64,000 nucleotides of DNA from Methanosarcina barkeri 3. GTDB taxonomy: Archaea; Halobacteriota; Methanosarcinia; Methanosarcinales; Methanosarcinaceae. The notes under the pieces were generated by a model that was given only the letters and a program-made list of their open reading frames with translations, ran no database searches and was not told the origin of the DNA. How positions within the stretch are numbered: the stretch's first letter is position 1; each line of letters starts with the position of its first letter. Of this stretch, positions 16,212-25,368 are shown piece by piece. The stretch is taken from contig NZ_CP009517.1 in the NCBI RefSeq assembly GCF_000970305.1, positions 3,782,001 to 3,846,000 on the forward strand, read 5' to 3'. A program made the position numbers and the translations under genes.

Positions 16212-17063
16212 TCAGAGTCCTTTAAGAGCGTCTGCAATAAGGGGAGCAACACTCAGCCTGCTCTCTCCTTTTTCAAGAGTGTCGGTTCCGATGATATCCT
16301 TTACGCCCGCGTTGAAAAGTCTTAAAGCTGCGTTCCTTGCAAGTACAGGATGTACACAGGCAATGTGAACATCTGCTGCTCCCTGAGCTCTGAGCATTTT
16401 GATAGACTCAGCCATTGTCCCTCCTGTTGCAATCATATCATCTACAAGGACAACGTTCCTGCCCGTTGCATCGAGATTCTTTGTCTTGATTACAACAGTA
16501 TCTCCACTGAGTCTTGTTTTCTCCAGGTGATCATAATCAAAGCCCAGACCTGACGAAACACGCTTTACAAGCCCTTGAGCTCCAGAATCGGGGGCAATGA
16601 GCAGTGGATTTTCCAGGTTAAGCCCTGCGATATGCTCCCCAACAAGTTTGGCTGCGTCAAGGTTTTCCGCATGGCCAGGGAAGTGCTCAAGCACACTTTT
16701 TTCGTGAATGTTTATCGTAAAGACACGGTCAGCTCTGATACAGCGGGCAATTGCGCGGGCACTAATCGGCTCTCCTAGCTTGAACTTCTTATCCTGTCTG
16801 GCATATCCCATGTAAGGAATCACGACATTGAGTTCTTTTGCCCCTTCACAGGCATCGATAAGCTGGATCAGGGAAACAAAATCAGAATCAGTAGGCATAC
16901 TTTGAATAAGAGTCACACGCTCGTTTTCGGTATCTTCTGCTATTCGGAGATAAAGTTCTCCATCAGGAAATCTATTAAACTCGGAAAGTACAGGCTCTAT
17001 CCCTAAAGCCCGGGCAGTGCGGCTGGCAAGTAACTGTGATGCTGGTCCACCTATAATTTTCAA
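16212..17063 (-). CDS. prs: ribose-phosphate pyrophosphokinase (PRPP synthetase)
   Basis: It makes PRPP from ribose 5-phosphate and ATP for nucleotide, histidine and (in methanogens) cofactor synthesis. The 283-residue length matches archaeal members. Visible motifs are the N-terminal FPDGELY loop, the YMGYARQDKKF ATP-binding segment and the PRPP-binding VVLVDDMIATGGTM loop. The TTG at 17063 is the likely start, with GAGGT nine bases upstream. Confidence 0.93.
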   Translation of the reverse strand: MKIIGGPASQLLASRTARALGIEPVLSEFNRFPDGELYLRIAEDTENERVTLIQSMPTDSDFVSLIQLIDACEGAKELNVVIPYMGYARQDKKFKLGEPISARAIARCIRADRVFTINIHEKSVLEHFPGHAENLDAAKLVGEHIAGLNLENPLLIAPDSGAQGLVKRVSSGLGFDYDHLEKTRLSGDTVVIKTKNLDATGRNVVLVDDMIATGGTMAESIKMLRAQGAADVHIACVHPVLARNAALRLFNAGVKDIIGTDTLEKGESRLSVAPLIADALKGL

Positions 17064-17139
17064 GATATATACCTCAGTCTGCCGTCTTGATATATTCCAT
17101 CCTTTAAAAAGCTTATTTTTTATGGGCTTACCCTGAGCT

Positions 17140-17607
17140 TTATCCTTTGATTTTTTCGAGCACCCTGATATTTTGTATTGAAGTGTTTGGATAATTCCCG
17201 CTTTCGTCTTTTTCCGCTGATTTCACCATATCCCATATTGTCAGCAGAGCTGCTGAAACCCCTGTTAGAGCCTCCATCTCAACTCCTGTTTTTCCTACAG
17301 TCCTGACTTTTACCTCTACTGAAATCATCCCTTTGCCGATCCCAAAATCCACATCTATTGCAGTGATAGGGATCTGGTGGCACATTGGAATTATCTCAGG
17401 GGTCTTTTTAATTGCAAGTATGGCCGCAACTCGCGCAGTGGCGAATACATTCCCTTTTTCCACATTTCCTGTTCTTATCTTCTCTACAGTCTCCTCGGAA
17501 AGTATAATGTCCCCTGCAGCTCGCGCCAGTCTCGAAACCTCACGTTTTTCGCTGACATCTACCATATGCGCTCTGCCGGACTCAATGTGAGTAAATTGCT
17601 TTTCCAC
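17140..17607 (-). CDS. moaC: cyclic pyranopterin monophosphate synthase MoaC
   Basis: MoaC converts the MoaA product into cyclic pyranopterin monophosphate in molybdopterin (tungsto-/molybdopterin) synthesis. Methanosarcina needs this for formylmethanofuran dehydrogenase. The 155-residue protein shows the family segments HMVDVSEK, KGNVFATARVAAI, IPMCHQIPIT and GVEMEALTGVSAALLTIWDM. The GTG start at 17607 has GGTGA at the proper distance. Confidence 0.95.
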   Translation of the reverse strand: MEKQFTHIESGRAHMVDVSEKREVSRLARAAGDIILSEETVEKIRTGNVEKGNVFATARVAAILAIKKTPEIIPMCHQIPITAIDVDFGIGKGMISVEVKVRTVGKTGVEMEALTGVSAALLTIWDMVKSAEKDESGNYPNTSIQNIRVLEKIKG

Positions 17608-17800
17608 AAAATCACCGCGTTTTTCACAGATATATAAGCTTGATTAGTCTGGTTCAAGCCAATCTGGCTTTCAATTCCATTTCTCTGGACCGTTCAATAC
17701 TTTTTAACAGTTCAATAGATTTTTCTGGCGTTTTTAATGCTTTTTGGCGTTCTATGCATATTTAGTATTTCAACGCAACTTTTATAGGATCAATCGGCTC

Positions 17801-17898
17801 TGATCAGTAAATTATGATCAGTAAATTATGATCAGTAAATTATGATCAGTAAATTATGATCAGTAAATTATGATCAGTCAATTCGGATCAATCGATTC
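17801..17898. repeat. tandem 14-bp repeats containing TGATCA
   Basis: Five perfect 14-base units (TGATCAGTAAATTA) run from 17801 to 17870. Two degenerate units follow to 17898 and enter the last codons of the small minus-strand gene at 17888. Each unit contains the palindrome TGATCA. The array lies between that gene's stop and the moaC start. Confidence 0.85.
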
Positions 17899-18073
17899 TT
17901 ATTTGCTTTCTTTGTGAATAGTCTTCGAGTAATTTACCCAGCTCTTCTCTAAGTTCGCTGGCTTCTTCAAGATTTAGTTTTATGACCTGTTCATCTTCCC
18001 CGTGAAAAATTGCAATTCTTATCCGGTTTCTTTCGATTTCCAGCTCGATTTTCCTTTCAATTTCATGTACCAC
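17888..18073 (-). CDS. small charged protein, 61 aa, unknown
   Basis: I place the start at GTG 18073 because a strong GGGGAGGA site lies seven bases upstream. An upstream TTG at 18097 would put that site inside the coding region. The protein is mostly alternating charged beta-like sequence (KIELEIERNRIRIAIFHGEDEQVIKL) followed by an amphipathic helix (EEASELREELGKLLEDYSQ). No family is recognised. Its last codons are inside the TGATCA repeat array. Confidence 0.6.
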   Translation of the reverse strand: MVHEIERKIELEIERNRIRIAIFHGEDEQVIKLNLEEASELREELGKLLEDYSQRKQIRID

Positions 18074-18151
18074 ACAAATTTCCTCCCCATTAAGCAAATA
18101 TATGGTGTTTAGACTTAGACTTTACTTTATCTCTTTTACACAATCTTCTTT

Positions 18152-19660
18152 TTACCCTATCTCGGCTATTTTAATTATTTCAGGAATTTTCTCCAGGACA
18201 TCCGTTGCAAGCAGCCCGTTTCCTGCCTTTTCAAAAGCCAGATCCCCGGCTGTCCCGTTGATATGCGCAGCACAGGCTGCCGCGAGAAATGCTGGATTTC
18301 TGGAAAAAAGCGATCCTGTAAGCCCTGCAAGGACGTCACCTGTACCTCCTACGGTCATGCCCGGATTTCCCGTTCTGTTCAATAAGGTTTGTTTTCCGTC
18401 TGAGATGATATCGATTTTTCCTTTGAGAAGTGTTACAACCCCTTTTTCTTCCGAAAACTCCCTGACAGCTTTAATACGAGCTTCCAGGCTCTCAGGAGTT
18501 TCCATATTTCTCAGGCGGGCAAACTCCCCGGCATGCGGGGTTACTATCAGTTCGCAGTTGCCTGCAATGCTTTCAAAAATGGTGCCTGAAAGAGCTGAGA
18601 GGGCATCGGCGTCAAGAACCGCTTTCCTGCAAAAAGGAATGATTTTTCGGACGGCTTCCAGGGTTTCTGTCGCTCTCCCTAACCCCATTCCCATTACAAC
18701 TACATCATGGGAACTTATAAGGTCCAGAAGGATTGAAAGATCATCAGGGCAGAGAACATTTGAAGAGAGTTTTCGGACGATCAGGTTAGGAGAATATGAT
18801 GCTACTATTTCGGCTACAGGTGCGGGAACTGCTACTGTCACAAGGTCTGCTCCAGCCTTAAGGGCTGCAAGAGCTGCAAAAGTCGGAGCGCCTGAGTACG
18901 GACCTCCCCCTATAACAAGTATTTTTCCGGAATCCCCTTTGTGCTCCTCTGACTTCCGCCTGCGCAGCATCATGAGGTCCCCTGGACCAACATACTGCTC
19001 GGCGTCAGTACAGATTCCGATATCTGCAACCTTTATCACTCCGGTGTATTCTTTTGCCTTCTCGCTCAAAAGCCCGATTTTCATACGGTGAAAAGTAACT
19101 GTAAGCCCTGCATGCACGGCTTTTTCAAAATCTCCACCATCAGGATCTAGTCCTGAGGGTATATCAATCGAGATTACAGTTTTTCCGGCTTTTCCTTCAA
19201 GATTTATAAGGTCGATAGCCGTTGATTCGGGCTCTCTGAGCTTTCCACTTATTCCGGTTCCGAATACCGCGTCTACGAGCAGATCAGTTTCCTGAAATAG
19301 TTCCGAAGCCGAAGCTTCAAGCTGGCTTGAATCCGTTATTTCGAATATATTCACACGGCTGAACTTCAGGAGGGAAAAGTTACGGAAAGCTTCTTTCGTT
19401 CCTATATCCCTGGATTTTCCCAGCAGTACTACGTTTACAATGTATCCCAAAGAGCCTGCAAGATGCCTGGCTGCAACAAAAGCATCTCCTCCGTTATTTC
19501 CCCTGCCTGCAATAAAAAGTACCCTGCCGCTTTCAAGCTTTTCCCTTATGTGCTGTGCAATTAAGGCCCCTGCATTTTCCATTAACTGGACAGGTAGAAG
19601 CCCAAGACATTCGCAATTTCGGTCTATCGCCTTCATCCTCAAAGAACTGATGCACTTCAT
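18152..19660 (-). CDS. nnrD: bifunctional NAD(P)H-hydrate epimerase / ADP-dependent dehydratase
   Basis: A fused metabolite-repair enzyme that epimerises and dehydrates damaged NADHX/NADPHX. The N-terminal YjeF domain has AGRGNNGGDAFVAARHL and DAVFGTGISG. The C-terminal ribokinase-like domain has GKILVIGGGPYSGAP, DADALSAL, TPHAGEFARL and the GGTGDVLAGLTG nucleotide loop. The fusion order is the common one. I prefer the ATG at 19660, with AGGT eight bases upstream; the ATG at 19666 is too close to that site. Confidence 0.9.
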   Translation of the reverse strand: MKCISSLRMKAIDRNCECLGLLPVQLMENAGALIAQHIREKLESGRVLFIAGRGNNGGDAFVAARHLAGSLGYIVNVVLLGKSRDIGTKEAFRNFSLLKFSRVNIFEITDSSQLEASASELFQETDLLVDAVFGTGISGKLREPESTAIDLINLEGKAGKTVISIDIPSGLDPDGGDFEKAVHAGLTVTFHRMKIGLLSEKAKEYTGVIKVADIGICTDAEQYVGPGDLMMLRRRKSEEHKGDSGKILVIGGGPYSGAPTFAALAALKAGADLVTVAVPAPVAEIVASYSPNLIVRKLSSNVLCPDDLSILLDLISSHDVVVMGMGLGRATETLEAVRKIIPFCRKAVLDADALSALSGTIFESIAGNCELIVTPHAGEFARLRNMETPESLEARIKAVREFSEEKGVVTLLKGKIDIISDGKQTLLNRTGNPGMTVGGTGDVLAGLTGSLFSRNPAFLAAACAAHINGTAGDLAFEKAGNGLLATDVLEKIPEIIKIAEIG

Positions 19661-20119
19661 AACCATTACCTACTAACTATTTCATGTGGTCTCCTTTGCC
19701 CACCACTTAAGCTTTCAAATTGTCTATGAAAAACTGAACTTTCCCGTTCACATAAGTATTCTCTGACTTATAGATAGAAATTGTTATATACCCCCAGAGC
19801 AATTGAGGGAATTTATTTCTTATATTTCTACACCGAGGAAAACCTATTTGATGTTATTAAGTATATATGTTACATTCCGATATAACATAATATACCGGAA
19901 TTTTTGAATTTTCCATAAAAAGAATATTATTTCTTTAAGAGTACAGTATATAAAACTCAATTTCATAAGAGTATCTAATCAGCAAGAAAAACAGTCCAAA
20001 AACTGCAGTTAACTTTACGGTTAATTAGCTGCAGTAAAATGTAAATAGGTAGGATTCTGATCAAATGTTTGCTTTCCTTTACACTTGTCTGGACTTATAC
20101 AAAACAGGGAGGACTATTT
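19661..20119. other. divergent intergenic region
   Basis: This AT-rich region holds the promoters of the nnrD fusion (minus) and the RCK-DHH gene (plus). There is no ORF. TATA-like segments are present (for example TTATATACC near 19783), but none can be assigned confidently. Confidence 0.4.
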
Positions 20120-21586
20120 TTGCTTAACTTATCAAAAGATGCGGATAGCAATCTTAAAAGTACAGTCAAACCCAGATACCTTGTTCTGGGAAGTGGAAGT
20201 GTCGGTTTTGCACTTGCAAAAGAGCTCAGGGAAAGCAATAAGCTCGTGATTATTGTAGATAAAGACGAAGCTAAGGTTGAGACTCTCAGGGAAGAAGGCT
20301 TTGAGGCGATTGTAGGCGATATCTCAGACCCTGAACTTGTCGATAAGATTGACCTTAAAAATGTTGTTGTTATACTTTTCCTGACTTCCAATAATGAGGC
20401 TAACAGAAAGGGCATTGAGAATTTCAAAAAGGCAATTAATCCTGATGTTCAACTCTTTTCTCGCGCCTCAGATATTATAAACAAGGAGAAAATGGAAGAT
20501 CTTGGAGCAGATTATGTCTTTATGCCTTCCAAACTTGTTGCAAGTTCCCTTTCCCGCTCCCTTGAGAGGGCAGAATCGGTTCACAGGGGTAACAGGCTTG
20601 CTCGGTGGCTTAAAGGGATAAGGGACAAAAGACTTGCTATTGTAATTCACGATAACCCTGACCCGGATGCTATTTCGAGTGGATTGGCCCTGAAAGAGAT
20701 TGCAAAGAGCATTGGGGTTGAGGCAAACATCCTCTACCATGGCAGAATAGGGCATCAGGAAAACAAGGCCTTTGTAAACCTTCTAGGGATTGATCTCGGC
20801 AAGATGGAAGAAAACGGCCTCAAAGGCTACGATGAAATTGCCTTGATAGATTGTTCTATTCCCGGCGTTAACAATATGGTTCCTCCCAACTCGTTTGTGG
20901 GTATTGTAATTGACCATCACCCACCAGGAGAAACCGAGATAAAGGCTGAGTACATAGATATCCGGCCTAATTTCGGGGCAACGGCTACTATAATGACAAA
21001 GTACCTCCAGCAGCTCAATATTAACATCTCCAAGACCCTGGCAACAGCCCTGCTCTATGGAATTCGGACTGATACTCAGGATTTCAAGCGAAAGACCGAC
21101 CCAGCAGATCTTTCAGCTGCTTCGTACCTTTACCCCCTTTCGAACCACGGAATTCTTGATCAGCTTGAGCAGCCTTCAATGGCCATCGAAACCCTTGAAG
21201 TGCTCGGAGAAGCCATAAGAAACCGGCAGGTGCTTGGAAGTTATCTTCTCTCGAATGTCGGGAACATAAGAGATAGAGATACACTTCCGCAAGCTGCAGA
21301 TTATCTTTTGAGCCTTGAGGGGATCTCTACAACCGTAGTTTTTGGGGTTACCGAAGACCGCATTTATATCTCCGGGAGAAGCAACGATATAAGAATTAAC
21401 CTCGGTGAAGTTATGCGCCAGGCTTTCGGAGAAGATGCCGGTGGACACGCAAATGCAGCAGGAGCCCAGATTCCTCTTGGAGTTTTCAGCGCTACAAAAG
21501 ACCGGCAGACATTACTCAGGCTGGTTAATGAAGCCGTAGTGAAAAGGTTCCTGAGTGCCGTAGGAGTAGAAAGTGTGGGAGAATGA
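20120..21586 (+). CDS. RCK (TrkA-N) domain fused to DHH/DHHA1 phosphoesterase
   Basis: Residues about 18-135 form a Rossmann nucleotide-binding RCK_N domain (YLVLGSGSVGFALAKEL, IIVDKDEAKVE, GDISDPE). They are followed by a DHH phosphoesterase with DNPDPDAISSGLAL near 177, DHHPPGE near 268 and the DHHA1 end GGHANAAGAQIP near 440. DHH proteins of this group act on small linear or cyclic nucleotides or nanoRNAs (family knowledge). The RCK domain suggests NAD(H) or nucleotide sensing. TTG 20120 is the start: GGGAGG lies seven bases upstream. Confidence 0.85.
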   Translation: MLNLSKDADSNLKSTVKPRYLVLGSGSVGFALAKELRESNKLVIIVDKDEAKVETLREEGFEAIVGDISDPELVDKIDLKNVVVILFLTSNNEANRKGIENFKKAINPDVQLFSRASDIINKEKMEDLGADYVFMPSKLVASSLSRSLERAESVHRGNRLARWLKGIRDKRLAIVIHDNPDPDAISSGLALKEIAKSIGVEANILYHGRIGHQENKAFVNLLGIDLGKMEENGLKGYDEIALIDCSIPGVNNMVPPNSFVGIVIDHHPPGETEIKAEYIDIRPNFGATATIMTKYLQQLNINISKTLATALLYGIRTDTQDFKRKTDPADLSAASYLYPLSNHGILDQLEQPSMAIETLEVLGEAIRNRQVLGSYLLSNVGNIRDRDTLPQAADYLLSLEGISTTVVFGVTEDRIYISGRSNDIRINLGEVMRQAFGEDAGGHANAAGAQIPLGVFSATKDRQTLLRLVNEAVVKRFLSAVGVESVGE

Positions 21587-21760
21587 GGTCTTACAGCTTT
21601 ATCTCTACCCGCTGAAAATGTCTTTTCAAGATATTAAGTAAAGCCTGTTTGAGAAACAATAAAGGGAAGAAAAAAGAATGAAAAAAATCCTTTTTCTCTT
21701 TTGATTTATTAAAAAATTTTAGTTTCTATTTTCGTTTTAAAAATCCGGCTCAGAAAATCC

Positions 21761-24256
21761 TTATTTTGAGTCTGGAATTTTCACCTCTACCCTATTTCCT
21801 TTCAGTACATCATCTTCCGTTACCTTGATTTCTGAGGTTGTGGCATTCCCTCCTGCATTCAAGGAATAAGTCGATAGAGCACTGACTCCTCCTGCCTTAT
21901 TTTCGGTCGAGTAAGGTACGGTTATTTCAAATGAACCGTTTTTGTCTGATGTTACTTCATTTTGATATGTGAATTTTCGGCCTGTGTTCGAGCTAAGCTC
22001 AAGGGTCGCAGTAATGTTTTGTCCTGGGTCTGCAGTGCCTGAAAGCCTGGCTCCGGGGACAAACTCGAATATCTTTACATCACCGGTCGTGTCATTATCT
22101 TCCACAGAAGCAGTACTTTCATGGACAAGCCTGAGGTTTCCGAGATTTGACCCGTCAAGTTGCTGAAGTTTGTATATTTCGGTTTCCGTGTATTCCTTTT
22201 TAGCAGTTGCAACGGTTCGAAACCCACCATTTCCACTGACGGTTTGAACATTTAGGTACTTGCTTATGTCCCCGCCTGCGAGTTCGACAATGGACCCAAA
22301 CTTACCGCCCGCCATCAGATTGTCGGTTATTACATACTTTACTTTGAGCTTTTCCATAATTGCCTTTGCTTCTTCCTCGGAGGCCGTCGTGAAGAAATGT
22401 GCAGAATCGTCTACGCCAGTCTGGAAATTGTTTGAAACTGCAGGTCTTTTAGCCTGGTAAACGATCCAGTTTCCGTAATCCCACCAGCTCAAAACTCCAT
22501 ATTCGGGAGTTCCGGACGGATCAAGGTAGTAAGAAGTTTCAGGGCTCGAAGTTCCAAGCCATGTCAGAGAATCTTTCCATACAGGATCAATCACGCCCTG
22601 ATCTTTTGCGAAAGCAAGTCCTGCCCATGTGCAGGGGATAAACACAAGCCCTAGCAGTATTAGGGATGAAACAATTTTAAAATAGTCGGGCTGAGAATTA
22701 TTTTTTGAGACTGAAGAATTATTTGTTTTCGATTTTGATTTTGTTTTTGACTTCACTTCTTTTCCTGCCTTAAGTGCAGGCACGGTATTTTTCTCGGAAA
22801 TGGAACCGGATTTTACCAGCTTTCTTACTTCGGTCTCAAAGTTAAAAGATTGAAGTAAAACCCAGAGGAAGTATGAAGTCAGGATTGAGACGTTTACTGC
22901 GAACAGATATGAAAAACGCCTCTGAGATAACGTTAAATATGCGAAAAAGACTGACCATAAAAGGAAAAACACCCCTTCTGGCTTTGCTTTTTCTCCTTTC
23001 CACTCAAGGCCAAGCAGGAAAAAGCCTCCCAGAGTAGAAAGGAAACAAAGCCCGAGACTTCCCAGTACTGGAGAAAAAGTAAGTTTTCCCTGTGCAGTTA
23101 AAAACATTGGCAGGGCTTCGGAAATCGTGCCTATATATTCACCTTTTCCGAGGAAGAAGTTCATTCCTTCAATTATGAAAGAATAGGATTCGGCGGAAAA
23201 AATTCTAAGAGATAAAAGCCCTGCTACAGAAACCAGTATTAAAGCAGCTGGATAGTACTTCCAGTCCAGATCTTTTTTCGAGATATATAAGGAAAATCCC
23301 CAGAGGATTAAGGTTCCGGCTATCATGATGAGCATATAGAACACCTGGAACCAGGAAACATACATTGCACTCATTTCCAGACCTGGACGCAAGGACTCTG
23401 CTGACAGGGGAATGGTAAAGATAAGTGTTGCAAGAAGGGTCACAGTAGAACATATAAGAAGATAGGCTGAGCTTTTCCCGGCCTTAAGGTCGAGTGTGGT
23501 CTGTATGAATGCGTAGAATACAATAAAGCTTACAAACACCGGGGCTCCTATCCATGTGTAAATCAGAAGTGCAAAGAATAGTCCGGATACTCCTGCAAGA
23601 GCTAACGATTTTATTAGTTTCTTTTCTGAAGAGATAGTTTTGAGAGAGGCCAGGGAAAGAGAGCCTTCTCTTGCCCACTTTAAAGCAAGTAAGAAGCATG
23701 CATAAGCCGAAGTTGAGAGGAGAGTCTCTGCTACGTGATGGTCAACTGCTCCAAACCGAGAAATGTAAACATGAGCTGGAATCACTGCAAAAATCAAGGC
23801 CCCAAGAAGTGCGGTTTTTCGGTCAAATACCGAAGCAGCTGCTATATATAGTGGAATTATTGCCAGAACTCCCAGAAGCACTGGCAGCAGAGCTCCTGCA
23901 AACTCGGTGGTATACAGACTCGGGTGACCTCCCCCCAGGATATTTGCAAGCAGCGCACCCAGGAAGTCAAAAAGAGGCGGCCACCCTACTTCAAAACCAT
24001 TAGGGTAATTGATATAAGAATCGAAGTTAAGGGGCTGGGGAAAATTGACAGCTGTATATAAAATGCGCCGCATATGGTAGAAACTATCATATCCCAGAAC
24101 ATTTATGCTTCCGTTTGCAGTAACGGCAGAATATGAAATCATGCGCATGAGAAAAGCAATCAATATAACTGCAGTCAAAGAAATAATACCGAATTTTAAA
24201 TTATGAGCGGGCCGTTTTGCCACCGGACATCCCATGCCTTTGTTCGTAGTAACCAT
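21761..24256 (-). CDS. aglB: oligosaccharyl transferase, STT3/AglB family
   Basis: This membrane enzyme transfers lipid-linked glycan to Asn in N-glycosylation sequons of S-layer and other surface proteins. The 831-residue protein has about a dozen hydrophobic segments in the first 500 residues. It carries the early GYDSFYHMRR acidic motif, FGAVDHHVAET, and the catalytic WWDYGNW motif near residue 590 that recognises the acceptor Ser/Thr. A Lys/Ser linker follows the membrane part, and the C-terminus is a beta-sandwich-like domain (SGTADPGQNITATLELSSN). It is divergent from the glycan gene cluster starting at 25369, which suggests a shared surface-glycan role. Confidence 0.93.
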   Translation of the reverse strand: MVTTNKGMGCPVAKRPAHNLKFGIISLTAVILIAFLMRMISYSAVTANGSINVLGYDSFYHMRRILYTAVNFPQPLNFDSYINYPNGFEVGWPPLFDFLGALLANILGGGHPSLYTTEFAGALLPVLLGVLAIIPLYIAAASVFDRKTALLGALIFAVIPAHVYISRFGAVDHHVAETLLSTSAYACFLLALKWAREGSLSLASLKTISSEKKLIKSLALAGVSGLFFALLIYTWIGAPVFVSFIVFYAFIQTTLDLKAGKSSAYLLICSTVTLLATLIFTIPLSAESLRPGLEMSAMYVSWFQVFYMLIMIAGTLILWGFSLYISKKDLDWKYYPAALILVSVAGLLSLRIFSAESYSFIIEGMNFFLGKGEYIGTISEALPMFLTAQGKLTFSPVLGSLGLCFLSTLGGFFLLGLEWKGEKAKPEGVFFLLWSVFFAYLTLSQRRFSYLFAVNVSILTSYFLWVLLQSFNFETEVRKLVKSGSISEKNTVPALKAGKEVKSKTKSKSKTNNSSVSKNNSQPDYFKIVSSLILLGLVFIPCTWAGLAFAKDQGVIDPVWKDSLTWLGTSSPETSYYLDPSGTPEYGVLSWWDYGNWIVYQAKRPAVSNNFQTGVDDSAHFFTTASEEEAKAIMEKLKVKYVITDNLMAGGKFGSIVELAGGDISKYLNVQTVSGNGGFRTVATAKKEYTETEIYKLQQLDGSNLGNLRLVHESTASVEDNDTTGDVKIFEFVPGARLSGTADPGQNITATLELSSNTGRKFTYQNEVTSDKNGSFEITVPYSTENKAGGVSALSTYSLNAGGNATTSEIKVTEDDVLKGNRVEVKIPDSK

Positions 24257-24383
24257 CTCTTTTAGTTTTTAACTTTTGCATTCATTGAACTTTTGAATAT
24301 CTTAATCTTTGATAGTAGTTGAATTAATATAATAACTTTAAGGTTGTTTTAAGATCTAAATAATAATGTGAGTATTGAACTTG

Positions 24384-24562
24384 TTGATAACATGGATATT
24401 CTTAACATGTTAATAACATGAATATTCTTAATATGTGATACGTGAATATTCCTAACGTGTTGATAACATGGATATTCCTAACATGTTGATAACATGAATA
24501 TTCTTAACATGTTGATAATATGAATATTTATAATATGTGATAACATGGACATTCTTAATATA
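24384..24562. repeat. seven tandem ~26-bp repeats (TTGATAACATGGATATTC...)
   Basis: Units begin at 24384, 24410, 24436 (24 bases), 24460, 24486, 24512 and 24538. The consensus starts TTGATAACATGGATATTC and ends TTAACATG. Units diverge from one another by a few bases. The array lies upstream of aglB, on the 5' side. Confidence 0.8.
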
Positions 24563-24722
24563 TATGACCGTAGACTGTAATTGTAGCCTCAGTATTGAAT
24601 TTGCACCGTTAGACATCATATACAAAGAAAGTAAACAAATGAATAGCGCTAAAGTGATGCTTAAGGATCCCAATCTTCAGAGTAAAGTATTTCATTACAG
24701 GGCAAATAATACTAAACTGAAG

Positions 24723-24847
24723 CTTAAAGTGAAGGTTAGCTGTTTTTAAATAAAGTGGGGTTAACTATATTTAAATGAAGTGAAGGTTAACTATGATTAA
24801 ATGAAGTGAAGGTTAACTGTGATTAAATGAAGTTAAAGTTAACTGTT
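24723..24847. repeat. four tandem ~30-bp repeats (GAAGGTTAACT core)
   Basis: Units contain AAATGAAGTGAAGGTTAACT with variants such as AAGTGGGGTTAACT and AAGTTAAAGTTAACT. Each carries a GTTAAC palindrome. Confidence 0.7.
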
Positions 24848-25178
24848 ATAGTACCTGGCTAACTCTCTTGCTATCTAATGAATTATTTCGTCATCTAATG
24901 AGGCATTTCATCTGGGAAGTATTATATATAACTAATGAACCATCTCACCTGAAAGTATTATATCTACTATATCTACTGTTGAGATACAATTTTCAATATA
25001 TTTATAATCGTTGAGCTTAATGGATTGTTGAAATCTTACAGGAAACCCTGTGCTATTAATCAGAAATCAGATACACAGATAAGTTTTGTACTGGTAATTT
25101 AAGGATAGATAGGAAGCTTCAGATTATAAAACCCAATACAGTAATTACCCCACTCCTAGAAAAACGAGGTATTGACAT

Positions 25179-25303
25179 TTAACTGATGTGCATTGAACTG
25201 ATGTGCATTGAACTGATTGTGCACTGAATTGAATGTGAGTTGAATGTGCACTGAATTAAATGTGAATTGAATGTGCATTGAACTGAATGTGACAACTGAA
25301 TGG
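25179..25303. repeat. degenerate tandem repeats of GAACTGATGTGCATT type
   Basis: About eight units of 15-16 bases with the core TGTGCATTGAACTGA. They end 65 bases before the glycosyltransferase start and contain TGCA palindromes. Confidence 0.7.
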
Positions 25304-25368
25304 CCACATATAATTTTATTAGCTTTTTATCTACATTTGTTAAAACCCCCTGAAAAAGTGAGAAATCG

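Larger units (their letters stand above)
24257..25368. other. 1.1-kb non-coding region with three different tandem repeat arrays
   Basis: It separates aglB from the divergent glycosyltransferase operon. It contains arrays at 24384-24562, about 24723-24847 and about 25179-25303, described separately. The remaining sequence is AT-rich; I found no credible gene. Promoters for both sides should lie here. Confidence 0.6.

Noticed and set aside
24384..24562. Possible CRISPR array
   Set aside because: Repeats are directly adjacent without unique spacers of regular size, and no cas gene is near. The same applies to the arrays at 17801, 37208, 42225, 55338 and 56946.
24452..24749. ORFs on both strands in the aglB upstream region
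   Set aside because: They overlap tandem repeats, lack ribosome binding sites and have no recognisable protein features.
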